Source: Trichobilharzia regenti
Lineage: Eukaryota > Platyhelminthes > Trematoda > Strigeidida > Schistosomatidae
DNA length: 64,000 nucleotides
Assembly: GCA_944472135.2 (NCBI GenBank)
Contig: CALYDD020000430.1
Coordinates: 1-64,000 of the forward strand
Direction of reading: 5' to 3'
The notes under the pieces are model-generated. The model was given only the letters and a program-made list of their open reading frames with translations, did no database searches and was not told where the DNA came from. The position numbers and the translations under genes were made by a program. This document shows positions 44,209 through 56,800 of the stretch, piece by piece (within the stretch, counting starts at the first letter, position 1; each line of letters opens with the position of its first letter).

Positions 44209-44783
44209 GTCATTTAGTGGGTATAAGTCATACGACTTTCCTGAGATGATTAAAATTTGCTGGACATTTTAAGGTAAACGATGCAACCACATGTTTCAGC
44301 ACTACCTCGTCTACTTTATGATTTCCGATTAACTGGCGCATGTGCCTGAGCAGCTGGGATGGTTTACGTGGGCCTAGTTCACAGCCCGTGAGTAATTGTT
44401 GATTTTTTTCTCATCCGACAAACTGGTGCGTTGTATAAGGAGGGCTTTAAGTTTATCAAATTGATGTTCCGTCGGGGGTTTTCGATGAAATCGCTGATTT
44501 CTGTCAATACTGACGGAGGGAGTTCTGCCAGCACCATACCATATTTGGCTATTTGGGACTTAATGCCCCGTGCTTCTAGCAACGGTTCAATTACCGGAAA
44601 CCAAATCCTTAGTTCTGCGAAACCGTATTGGGGTAAACGAAAATCAGTGATGGCATTTATTGTGGCATTTGTCCCGCTATTAGTTGTCTGCTCGTTTAAT
44701 GTACCGGACTGAGGTGATGAAATTATATATATGAGGTTATTGGTGCAAATTAGGATGCAAATATAAACCACACACAAAATCAC
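44209..44783 (-). pseudogene. gag: Gypsy Gag N-terminal part, frameshifted
   Basis: A 134-codon frame (44783 to 44379) contains the FRLPQYGFAELRIWF and ALLPPSV-like blocks (here AELPPSV) of CsRn1-type Gag. The frame is lost at a run of five C's near 44471-44477. Further Gag blocks (FDKLKALLIQRTS; RKPSQLLRHMRQL) then continue in other frames towards 44209. Several indels are needed to connect it with the finger-containing frame. Non-functional. Confidence 0.8.
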
Positions 44784-44861
44784 AATGAATATAACAATAG
44801 CGAAAATAAGAATATGAATATGCCAAAATAATCCGTGTTCTTATCGGCTCACCAATTAATT

Positions 44862-45341
44862 TGTAGGGGACTAATATTAGAGTTCACTAGCATTCCAATT
44901 ATAAAAGTACCATTCCAAGTCAGTGAGTGTTAAATCACAATATATTACCAAAAATATATTGACGAGTTGCAGCAACAAAAAGGATTACTTGTATATAACG
45001 TCTAAGTCCTCGGCTACAAATTAATTATATAATCCACGGGCACGTTAATTGTTTGGACAGCGTCTGCTGTAGCTGCTGTGTTTCGGTTGTAGAAATGTCT
45101 TCGGTTGAGAGTAGTAGGCTCCTACAATAAATCCGAAGTATACAACACGGTGTGAGTGGAGCAAGTAAGCAGAAGTGACCAGGGAGAAGACGAAGTCTCC
45201 AACAGCAGAGTGTATTTTTCAATTGGACACGGAAGTTATGTATATTTCAACAAGAAGCGTTTTAAACAAAAATTATGTACAATATCTCGAATTTATACAA
45301 GTAACCAAAAGGTGTACAATCACATTGTTATGAACTCAACA
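44862..45341 (-). repeat. Gypsy 5' LTR
   Basis: 480 bp with TG...CA ends in sense. Confidence 0.92.
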
Positions 45342-48300
45342 CAACGGTCTGCCGGTTTTCTTGTGTCTTCTTTCACTTTCAAAGTTACTGCTTTCAACGA
45401 AGGTACTGATACAGCGCTGCAATTCTCTACTCATTCGTGATATTGCTAGCTCATCTGATGAATAACGGGATCATCGGTATTATAAAATCTGCTGACAAGT
45501 TCAAAGTGGGTCTCATAAACAACTGGAAATGTCACAAATATGATGTACTTACAGGTGAATTTAAAGCTTAATAGACTTTAAAACTCTTTCTGAATGATTT
45601 ACTGATAATTATTGTTTATTCTGTATCTCTTATGTATGACGTCAGCACCTGTACAGAAATGCTACTTACCTTCCCAACTAACGCAATCGTTTATGATTCC
45701 CGCGTGAAATTGACACGTATTTTTTTCAATCACAGTTTAGATTTGACGCTATATCTATTTCCTTATTTGTACACTTCATTTTAAATGTTTCTCTCACATT
45801 TACCAGTATTCAACTTATTTCTAAACTAACAAATCATATTATATATTCTATAAGTTTTCATAAGTGTACATATGTTCATGCCTGTAAAAATGGCTGGTTT
45901 CTGTTACAGAAATAAAGTTATTATTATTATTATTATTATTCCTGTTTATGCAGGAACATACCAATTGTACAGGCATGGATAAGTTATTATATAAATTACA
46001 CATAATTTGATGTATGATGAATTCACAGTTTGGTTGTTCTTTCTGACATTAGAGTCAGTCGGAACAGTCTGCTATAAAGTCTGTTTGTGTAGCACATAAA
46101 GAAATATAGAAATATTGTCTTCGCACTAACAAAATACCCAGACATCAGATGAATGTAACACAAATATCTGGGGAAAATAAAGCTTGAAGTCAATTCTCCT
46201 ATATAACTTTGTTGTGAACAGCACCCTTGGCTTAAAGTTTATTGATGTATTATGTTGAGATCAGTGATATATTTATTCCATTTTTCAGCAGTCTTATCGT
46301 AGTTTTATAACAGGAAGGAAATTTGATCGTGGATTCGAAAACTAGATAAGGTTATGTTAAGTTGTTTTACTGCATCAAATGGTGCTGTAAGTCCTACAGT
46401 TCTTCAAGGGTAGTTCGTCAAGCCAGAATCCACAACATTTGATGTGCTGATTGCACATATGTTTGTGTTAAATACTTGTGTGAGTTCCAATTACTGTGAT
46501 TGTTGGTTAATCTTGTTTGTGTCCGGACATTCCGCCAGGGCCTTGCACAAAGAAGGTGGGAGGGTGGTGACTGCTAGTCAGCGGATATGATGGTGGGGAC
46601 ATATGTGAACCACCCTTATCTGTGGGACAGCACTCTATTGCTAAGGCTCCTGAGTTCGGATGGCTTCTGCAAAATGAGAATAAATAAAAAAGTGAAACCT
46701 AAAAAATAATGAAAAAAAGAAATAGAAGTTGAAAATTGCCTAGAGCCGAAGTTTAAATGCAAACTCCCGAATGAAAGTAAATGGTGTGAGTCCGCTACTT
46801 CAGAAGGACACCGAGCTGTATACTTCAGAAAAACATATATTACTAGGCCCTCGCTTTTCTTTTACATAGCTCACGCACTCTGACTTTTGTGTTTAACTCC
46901 TTTTAAACCTCGTAAGTAGGTGAAATTATCACCTGTCTTTCACTTTAAACTAATTGTTCGCAGAAAAGACTGTAAAATATCGGGAAAATAATATTTCTTG
47001 AAAAAAACAATAAAAAATGATGAACCCCATGCCTGTTATATATTTTGAATTATTAACACCTTTTATATACTTCTGCACCCGTCTACCGGTTTTCTTGTGT
47101 CTTCTTTTCCTTTCAAAGTTACTGCTTTCAACGAAGGTACTGATACAGCGCTGCAATTCTCTACTCATTCGTGATATTGCTAGCTCATCTGGTGAATAAC
47201 GGGATCATCGGTATTATAAAATCTGCTGACAAGTTCAAAGTGGGTCTCATAAACAACTGGAAATGTCACAAATATGATGTACTTACAGGTGAATTTAAAG
47301 CTTAATAGACTTTAAAACTCTTTCTGAATGATTTACTGATAATTATTGTTTATTCTGTATCTCTTATGTATGACGTCAGCACCTGTACAGAAATGCTACT
47401 TACCTTCCCAACTAACGCAATCGTTTATGATTCCCGCGTGAAATTGACACGTATTTTTTTCAATCACAGTTTAGATTTGACGCTATATCTATTTCCTTAT
47501 TTGTACACTTCATTTTAAATGTTTCTCTCACATTTACCAGTATTCAACTTATTTCTAAACTAACAAATCATATTATATATTCTATAAGTTTTCATAAGTG
47601 TACATATGTTCATGCCTGTAAAAATAACTGGTTTCTTTTACAGAAATAAAGTTATTATTATTATTATTCCTGTTTATGCAGGAACATACCAATTGTACAG
47701 GCATGGATAAGTTATTATATAAATTACACATAATTTGATGTATGATGAATTCACAGTTTGGTTGTTCTTTCTGACATTAGAGTCAGTCGGAACAGTCTGC
47801 TATAAAGTCTGTTTGTGTAGCACATAAAGAAATATAGAAATATTGTCTTCGCACTAACAAAAAACCCAGACATCAGATGAATGTAACACAAATATCTGGG
47901 GAAAATAAAGCTTGAAGTCAATTCTCCTATATAACTTTGTTGTGAACAGCACCCTTGGCTTAAAGTTTATTGATGTATTATGTTGAGATCAGTGATATAT
48001 TTATTCCATTTTTCAGCAGTCTTATCGTAGTTTTATAAGAGGAAGGAAATTTGATCGTGGATTCGAAAACTAGATAAGGTTATGTTAAGTTGTTTTACTG
48101 CATCAAATGGTGCTGTAAGTCCTACAGTTCTTCAAGGGTAGTTCGTCAAGCCAGAATCCACAACATTTGATGTGCTGATTGCACATATGTTTGTGTTAAA
48201 TACTTGTGTGAGTTCCAATTACTGTGATTGTTGGTTAATCTTGTTTGTGTCCGGACATTCCGCCAGGGCCTTGCACAAAGAAGGTGGGAGGGTGGTGACT

Positions 48301-48754
48301 GCTAGTCAGCGGATATGATGGTGGGGACATATGTGAACCACCCTTATCTGTGGGACAGCACTCTATTGCTAAGGCTCCTGAGTTCGGATGGCTTCTGCAA
48401 AATGAGAATAAATAAAATAGTGAAACCTAAAAAATAATGAAAAAAAGAAATAGAAGTTGAAAATTGCCTAGAGCCGAAGTTTAAATGCAAACTCCCGAAT
48501 GAAAGTAAATGGTGTGAGTCCGCTACTTCAGAAGGACACCGAGCTGTAAACTTCAGAAAAACATATATTACTAGGCCCTCGCTTTTCTTTTACATAGCTC
48601 ACGCACTCTGACTTTTGTGTTTAACTCCTTTTAAACCTCGTAAGTAGGTGAAATTATCACCTGTCTTTCACTTTAAACTAATTGTTCGCAGAAAAGACTG
48701 TAAAATATCGGGAAAATAATATTTCTTGAAAAAAACAATAAAAAATGATGAACC
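45342..48754 (+). repeat. Satellite block 3: rest of monomer 5, monomer 6, start of 7
   Basis: Monomers start at 45941 and 47669. From 45941 the GACATC...aacac variant pair replaces the GACGTC...aatac pair. The first bases after the Gypsy are altered relative to the array consensus. Confidence 0.94.
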
Positions 48755-49316
48755 TGTTATAGCTGCACTGAATTAAGGTAAAACCCCGTTCGCCAATTTT
48801 TATAACTGTGGGGGGGAATTGAATGATAGACGTTTTCACCTTATTCTGTCTGCGCCTGAAATTATATATCTATCTGCTCGTCGTACCTTCCGACTTGGTA
48901 AAGCACGCAAATATCAAAAGACAAAGGCTGGACTGTGACTGTGTATTGAAGTGCAACAACGATAAAGAAAGCCATGGTATTTATACATTTTACAACAATA
49001 TGGACAGCTAACAGCATTTGAAATAATTGACCTTAATAGCCAATAACAAAGTGTGTGAGAAATGAGAATATGCCATATGTGCGACATTGACAGTCAGTAA
49101 CAAAATGTGTGGGAATGATTATATACCATATATACAAAATTAGTAGTCACTACCAAAATGCGTGAGAATGATATATACAAAATTAGCAGTCACTACCAAA
49201 ATGCGTGAGAATGATGATATACAGAATTAGCAGTCACTACCAAAATGCGTGAGAATGATAACATACCATCTATGCAAGTTTAAACAGTCAATACCAAAAT
49301 ATGTGGGATCCTATCA
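48755..49316 (-). repeat. 3' LTR of the deleted Gypsy, with an internal minisatellite
   Basis: 562 bp. Contains repeats of about 45 bp (cagtcactaccaaaatgcg core) at roughly 49095-49260. The copy number and spacing differ from the other LTR. Confidence 0.88.
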
Positions 49317-50125
49317 CCTCCCCCCGTAAAGAGTGTAGGACTTGCTTTTTGGATCTATTTGAAAAGGTTTCGGAGCTCTTCTTTGTCGAGTTGACCTTTG
49401 CGTGGTACTGGATAGAGCGTGATCTGTGTGTCTGCCACATAACTGTCCTTTTTCATTCGTACGATAATGCAGCAAGAATTTATCCAAAATTTTTTCTGTT
49501 GTTCCCTCCCCCTTCGCTTTTGCATAAGCACGCTTAAAGGTGTCGACGAAACGTTCAGTAATAGTTGACGTAGGAGGGACACTGTTGCAATTGATGTGGC
49601 AGAATGCATAGGAAATATCTCTGGCCATTTGGAAAACGCGTCGACACATATTAAGAAATGCATACTATTGAACGGTCCAGCGAAGTCAACATGAACACGG
49701 GACCATGGTTTGTCCGGTCGTGGCCAGGAACATAGTTCTGTCTTGCGTGGACACTTTGATGCTTGAGCACATTTACTACACTTGCGAACGAGGTCTTCGA
49801 TATGGTCATCGATGTTGGGCCAGTAAACATAACTGCGAGCGATCGCCTTCATTCTCCCAACACCAGGATGTGATATATGAAGCTGCCGAAGCACATGGTC
49901 ACGAAGATTAGCTGGAACGACAACACGATCAGCAAACATTATGCATCCATTAACGATGGATAGGGATTTGCGTCGCTGGTAAAACTGTTTTAAAACATTT
50001 GAATGAACATGTGGAGGCCAGCCAAATCGGATGAACTTTGATACTTGCTGTAAAACTGGATCACGCAGTGTGTGTCTGGCAACCTCAACTGCAGTCACCG
50101 GAAGATCGTCCAGAGAGATAGACAT
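49314..50125 (-). pseudogene. Gypsy integrase remnant with its catalytic centre deleted
   Basis: From the ATG at 50125, a 256-codon frame gives the zinc-binding His83/His86/Cys116/Cys119 and the first catalytic Asp147 (HVDFAGP). After ATSIATVSLLRQ the normal sequence stops, and a second frame (49649 to 49314) supplies ERFVDTFKRA, the block with the catalytic Glu. The stretch with the second catalytic Asp is deleted and the frame is shifted. It resembles K02A2.6-like/Mag-type Gypsy integrases. Non-functional. Confidence 0.85.
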
Positions 50126-50139
50126 TATAATTGGGTTGT

Positions 50140-50326
50140 AATTGACACAGTCAAAAATGTTATATAGTTGCGCTGAACAGAATAAAAACTGTCGTCGTTG
50201 CGTGCTATAACTGTGATGAATTAAAGTAAATCCCCGTTCGCCAATTGTTATATCTTGCTCTGTCTGCGCCTGAACTTATATGTTATATAGTTGCGCTGAA
50301 CAGAATAAAAACTGTCGTCGTTTGCT
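50140..50326 (-). repeat. Duplicated leader segment of the deleted Gypsy
   Basis: A segment beginning tgttatatagttgcgctgaac occurs at 50154 and again at 50281, each followed by LTR-start-like sequence. The 5' LTR edge has been locally duplicated by about 127 bp. Confidence 0.65.
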
Positions 50327-50854
50327 TGTTATAGCTGCAATGAATTAAAGTAAAACCCCGTCGCCAATTGTTATATCTTGCTCTGTCTGCGCCTGAACTT
50401 ATATGTCTATCTGCTCGTCGTACCTTCCGACTTGGTAAAGCACGCAAATATTAAAAGACAAAGGCTGGACTGTGACTGTGTATTGAAGTGCAACAACGAT
50501 AAAGAAAGCCATGGTATTTATACATTTTACAACAATATGGACAGCTAACAGCATTTGAAATAATTGACCTTAATAGCCAATAACAAAGTGTGTGAGAAAT
50601 GAGAATATGCCATATGTCCGACATTGACAGTCAGTAACCAAATGTGTGGGAATGATTATATACCATATATACAAAATTAGTAGTCACTACCAAAATGCGT
50701 GAGAATGATGATATACAAAATTAGCAGTCACTACCAAAATGCGTGAGAATGATGATATACAAAATTAGCAGTCACTACCAAAATGCGTGAGAATGATAAC
50801 ATACCATCTATGCAAGTTTAAACAGTCAATACCAAAATATGTGAGATCCTATCA
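50327..50854 (-). repeat. 5' LTR of the deleted Gypsy
   Basis: 528 bp, homologous to 48755-49316, with the same internal minisatellite at about 50670-50800. Confidence 0.88.
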
Positions 50855-53800
50855 GAACCCCATGCCTGTTATATATTTTGAATTATTAACACCTTTTATA
50901 TACTTCTGCACCCGTCTACCGGTTTTCTTGTGTCTTCTTTTCCTTTCAAAGTTACTGCTTTCAACGAAGGTACTGATACAGCGCTGCAATTCTCTACTCA
51001 TTCGTGATATTGCTAGCTCATCTGGTGAATAACGGGATCATCGGTATTATAAAATCTGCTGACAAGTTCAAAGTGGGTCTCATAAACAACTGGAAATGTC
51101 ACAAATATGATGTACTTACAGGTGAATTTAAAGCTTAATAGACTTTAAAACTCTTTCTGAATGATTTACTGATAATTATTGTTTATTCTGTATCTCTTAT
51201 GTATGACGTCAGCACCTGTACAGAAATGCTACTTACCTTCCCAACTAACGCAATCGTTTATGATTCCCGCGTGAAATTGACACGTATTTTTTTCAATCAC
51301 AGTTTAGATTTGACGCTATATCTATTTCCTTATTTGTACACTTCATTTTAAATGTTTCTCTCACATTTACCAGTATTCAACTTATTTCTAAACTAACAAA
51401 TCATATTATATATTCTATAAGTTTTCATAAGTGTACATATGTTCATGCCTGTAAAAATGGCTGGTTTCTGTTACAGAAATAAAGTTATTATTATTATTAT
51501 TATTATTCCTGTTTATGCAGGAACATACCAATTGTACAGGCATGGATAAGTTATTATATAAATTACACATAATTTGATGTATGATGAATTCACAGTTTGG
51601 TTGTTCTTTCTGACATTAGAGTCAGTCGGAACAGTCTGCTATAAAGTCTGTTTGTGTAGCACATAAAGAAATATAGAAATATTGTCTTCGCACTAACAAA
51701 ATACCCAGACATCAGATGAATGTAACACAAATATCTGGGGAAAATAAAGCTTGAAGTCAATTCTCCTATATAACTTTGTTGTGAACAGCACCCTTGGCTT
51801 AAAGTTTATTGATGTATTATGTTGAGATCAGTGATATATTTATTCCATTTTTCAGCAGTCTTATCGTAGTTTTATAACAGGAAGGAAATTTGATCGTGGA
51901 TTCGAAAACTAGATAAGGTTATGTTAAGTTGTTTTACTGCATCAAATGGTGCTGTAAGTCCTACAGTTCTTCAAGGGTAGTTCGTCAAGCCAGAATCCAC
52001 AACATTTGATGTGCTGATTGCACATATGTTTGTGTTAAATACTTGTGTGAGTTCCAATTACTGTGATTGTTGGTTAATCTTGTTTGTGTCCGGACATTCC
52101 GCCAGGGCCTTGCACAAAGAAGGTGGGAGGGTGGTGACTGCTAGTCAGCGGATATGATGGTGGGGACATATGTGAACCACCCTTATCTGTGGGACAGCAC
52201 TCTATTGCTAAGGCTCCTGAGTTCGGATGGCTTCTGCAAAATGAGAATAAATAAAAAAGTGAAACCTAAAAAATAATGAAAAAAAGAAATAGAAGTTGAA
52301 AATTGCCTAGAGCCGAAGTTTAAATGCAAACTCCCGAATGAAAGTAAATGGTGTGAGTCCGCTACTTCAGAAGGACACCGAGCTGTATACTTCAGAAAAA
52401 CATATATTACTAGGCCCTCGCTTTTCTTTTACATAGCTCACGCACTCTGACTTTTGTGTTTAACTCCTTTTAAACCTCGTAAGTAGGTGAAATTATCACC
52501 TGTCTTTCACTTTAAACTAATTGTTCGCAGAAAAGACTGTAAAATATCGGGAAAATAATATTTCTTGAAAAAAACAATAAAAAATGATGAACCCCATGCC
52601 TGTTATATATTTTGAATTATTAACACCTTTTATATACTTCTGCACCCGTCTACCGGTTTTCTTGTGTCTTCTTTTCCTTTCAAAGTTACTGCTTTCAACG
52701 AAGGTACTGATACAGCGCTGCAATTCTCTACTCATTCGTGATATTGCTAGCTCATCTGGTGAATAACGGGATCATCGGTATTATAAAATCTGCTGACAAG
52801 TTCAAAGTGGGTCTCATAAACAACTGGAAATGTCACAAATATGATGTACTTACAGGTGAATTTAAAGCTTAATAGACTTTAAAACTCTTTCTGAATGATT
52901 TACTGATAATTATTGTTTATTCTGTATCTCTTATGTATGACGTCAGCACCTGTACAGAAATGCTACTTACCTTCCCAACTAACGCAATCGTTTATGATTC
53001 CCGCGTGAAATTGACACGTATTTTTTTCAATCACAGTTTAGATTTGACGCTATATCTATTTCCTTATTTGTACACTTCATTTTAAATGTTTCTCTCACAT
53101 TTACCAGTATTCAACTTATTTCTAAACTAACAAATCATATTATATATTCTATAAGTTTTCATAAGTGTACATATGTTCATGCCTGTAAAAATGGCTGGTT
53201 TCTGTTACAGAAATAAAGTTATTATTATTATTATTATTCCTGTTTATGCAGGAACATACCAATTGTACAGGCATGGATAAGTTATTATATAAATTACACA
53301 TAATTTGATGTATGATGAATTCACAGTTTGGTTGTTCTTTCTGACATTAGAGTCAGTCGGAACAGTCTGCTATAAAGTCTGTTTGTGTAGCACATAAAGA
53401 AATATAGAAATATTGTCTTCGCACTAACAAAATACCCAGACATCAGATGAATGTAACACAAATATCTGGGGAAAATAAAGCTTGAAGTCAATTCTCCTAT
53501 ATAACTTTGTTGTGAACAGCACCCTTGGCTTAAAGTTTATTGATGTATTATGTTGAGATCAGTGATATATTTATTCCATTTTTCAGCAGTCTTATCGTAG
53601 TTTTATAACAGGAAGGAAATTTGATCGTGGATTCGAAAACTAGATAAGGTTATGTTAAGTTGTTTTACTGCATCAAATGGTGCTGTAAGTCCTACAGTTC
53701 TTCAAGGGTAGTTCGTCAAGCCAGAATCCACAACATTTGATGTGCTGATTGCACATATGTTTGTGTTAAATACTTGTGTGAGTTCCAATTACTGTGATTG

Positions 53801-56800
53801 TTGGTTAATCTTGTTTGTGTCCGGACATTCCGCCAGGGCCTTGCACAAAGAAGGTGGGAGGGTGGTGACTGCTAGTCAGCGGATATGATGGTGGGGACAT
53901 ATGTGAACCACCCTTATCTGTGGGACAGCACTCTATTGCTAAGGCTCCTGAGTTCGGATGGCTTCTGCAAAATGAGAATAAATAAAAAAGTGAAACCTAA
54001 AAAATAATGAAAAAAAGAAATAGAAGTTGAAAATTGCCTAGAGCCGAAGTTTAAATGCAAACTCCCGAATGAAAGTAAATGGTGTGAGTCCGCTACTTCA
54101 GAAGGACACCGAGCTGTATACTTCAGAAAAACATATATTACTAGGCCCTCGCTTTTCTTTTACATAGCTCACGCACTCTGACTTTTGTGTTTAACTCCTT
54201 TTAAACCTCGTAAGTAGGTGAAATTATCACCTGTCTTTCACTTTAAACTAATTGTTCGCAGAAAAGACTGTAAAATATCGGGAAAATAATATTTCTTGAA
54301 AAAAACAATAAAAAATGATGAACCCCATGCCTGTTATATATTTTGAATTATTAACACCTTTTATATACTTCTGCACCCGTCTACCGGTTTTCTTGTGTCT
54401 TCTTTTCCTTTCAAAGTTACTGCTTTCAACGAAGGTACTGATACAGCGCTGCAATTCTCTACTCATTCGTGATATTGCTAGCTCATCTGGTGAATAACGG
54501 GATCATCGGTATTATAAAATCTGCTGACAAGTTCAAAGTGGGTCTCATAAACAACTGGAAATGTCACAAATATGATGTACTTACAGGTGAATTTAAAGCT
54601 TAATAGACTTTAAAACTCTTTCTGAATGATTTACTGATAATTATTGTTTATTCTGTATCTCTTATGTATGACGTCAGCACCTGTACAGAAATGCTACTTA
54701 CCTTCCCAACTAACGCAATCGTTTATGATTCCCGCGTGAAATTGACACGTATTTTTTTCAATCACAGTTTAGATTTGACGCTATATCTATTTCCTTATTT
54801 GTACACTTCATTTTAAATGTTTCTCTCACATTTACCAGTATTCAACTTATTTCTAAACTAACAAATCATATTATATATTCTATAAGTTTTCATAAGTGTA
54901 CATATGTTCATGCCTGTAAAAATGGCTGGTTTCTGTTACAGAAATAAAGTTATTATTATTATTATTATTCCTGTTTATGCAGGAACATACCAATTGTACA
55001 GGCATGGATAAGTTATTATATAAATTACACATAATTTGATGTATGATGAATTCACAGTTTGGTTGTTCTTTCTGACATTAGAGTCAGTCGGAACAGTCTG
55101 CTATAAAGTCTGTTTGTGTAGCACATAAAGAAATATAGAAATATTGTCTTCGCACTAACAAAATACCCAGACATCAGATGAATGTAACACAAATATCTGG
55201 GGAAAATAAAGCTTGAAGTCAATTCTCCTATATAACTTTGTTGTGAACAGCACCCTTGGCTTAAAGTTTATTGATGTATTATGTTGAGATCAGTGATATA
55301 TTTATTCCATTTTTCAGCAGTCTTATCGTAGTTTTATAACAGGAAGGAAATTTGATCGTGGATTCGAAAACTAGATAAGGTTATGTTAAGTTGTTTTACT
55401 GCATCAAATGGTGCTGTAAGTCCTACAGTTCTTCAAGGGTAGTTCGTCAAGCCAGAATCCACAACATTTGATGTGCTGATTGCACATATGTTTGTGTTAA
55501 ATACTTGTGTGAGTTCCAATTACTGTGATTGTTGGTTAATCTTGTTTGTGTCCGGACATTCCGCCAGGGCCTTGCACAAAGAAGGTGGGAGGGTGGTGAC
55601 TGCTAGTCAGCGGATATGATGGTGGGGACATATGTGAACCACCCTTATCTGTGGGACAGCACTCTATTGCTAAGGCTCCTGAGTTCGGATGGCTTCTGCA
55701 AAATGAGAATAAATAAAAAAGTGAAACCTAAAAAATAATGAAAAAAAGAAATAGAAGTTGAAAATTGCCTAGAGCCGAAGTTTAAATGCAAACTCCCGAA
55801 TGAAAGTAAATGGTGTGAGTCCGCTACTTCAGAAGGACACCGAGCTGTATACTTCAGAAAAACATATATTACTAGGCCCTCGCTTTTCTTTTACATAGCT
55901 CACGCACTCTGACTTTTGTGTTTAACTCCTTTTAAACCTCGTAAGTAGGTGAAATTATCACCTGTCTTTCACTTTAAACTAATTGTTCGCAGAAAAGACT
56001 GTAAAATATCGGGAAAATAATATTTCTTGAAAAAAACAATAAAAAATGATGAACCCCATGCCTGTTATATATTTTGAATTATTAACACCTTTTATATACT
56101 TCTGCACCCGTCTACCGGTTTTCTTGTGTCTTCTTTTCCTTTCAAAGTTACTGCTTTCAACGAAGGTACTGATACAGCGCTGCAATTCTCTACTCATTCG
56201 TGATATTGCTAGCTCATCTGGTGAATAACGGGATCATCGGTATTATAAAATCTGCTGACAAGTTCAAAGTGGGTCTCATAAACAACTGGAAATGTCACAA
56301 ATATGATGTACTTACAGGTGAATTTAAAGCTTAATAGACTTTAAAACTCTTTCTGAATGATTTACTGATAATTATTGTTTATTCTGTATCTCTTATGTAT
56401 GACGTCAGCACCTGTACAGAAATGCTACTTACCTTCCCAACTAACGCAATCGTTTATGATTCCCGCGTGAAATTGACACGTATTTTTTTCAATCACAGTT
56501 TAGATTTGACGCTATATCTATTTCCTTATTTGTACACTTCATTTTAAATGTTTCTCTCACATTTACCAGTATTCAACTTATTTCTAAACTAACAAATCAT
56601 ATTATATATTCTATAAGTTTTCATAAGTGTACATATGTTCATGCCTGTAAAAATGGCTGGTTTCTGTTACAGAAATAAAGTTATTATTATTATTATTATT
56701 CCTGTTTATGCAGGAACATACCAATTGTACAGGCATGGATAAGTTATTATATAAATTACACATAATTTGATGTATGATGAATTCACAGTTTGGTTGTTCT

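Larger units (their letters stand above)
40064..45341 (-). mobile_element. CsRn1/Boudicca-like Ty3/Gypsy retrotransposon lacking protease
   Basis: 5278 bp on the minus strand, inserted in satellite monomer 5. LTRs are 40064-40544 (3') and 44862-45341 (5'), TGTTGAG...CCCTACA in sense. The target duplication is probably 4 bp but imperfect (cacc at 40060-40063, caac at 45342-45345). A G-rich purine tract abuts the 3' LTR (40545-40556). A tggtgagccg motif seven bases after the 5' LTR could be the primer binding site; its first bases resemble the tRNA-Trp site of CsRn1 elements. Gag is frameshifted, protease is deleted, and RT, RNase H and integrase are open. Confidence 0.9.
48755..50854 (-). mobile_element. 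Internally deleted Gypsy element keeping only integrase pieces
   Basis: 2100 bp on the minus strand in satellite monomer 7, with a perfect 5-bp target duplication GAACC (48750-48754 and 50855-50859). LTRs are 48755-49316 and 50327-50854 (TGATAGGATC...TATAACA in sense). A purine tract (gggggagg in sense, 49317-49326) abuts the 3' LTR. The internal region of about 1 kb encodes parts of integrase only; Gag, protease, RT and RNase H are absent. The perfect duplication shows that it inserted as such, or that the deletion happened without disturbing the ends. Confidence 0.9.

Noticed and set aside
45450..45475. A ctgatga motif in one satellite monomer (other monomers read ctggtga)
   Set aside because: No stem II followed by GAAA is found downstream, so it is a single-base variant, not a hammerhead core.
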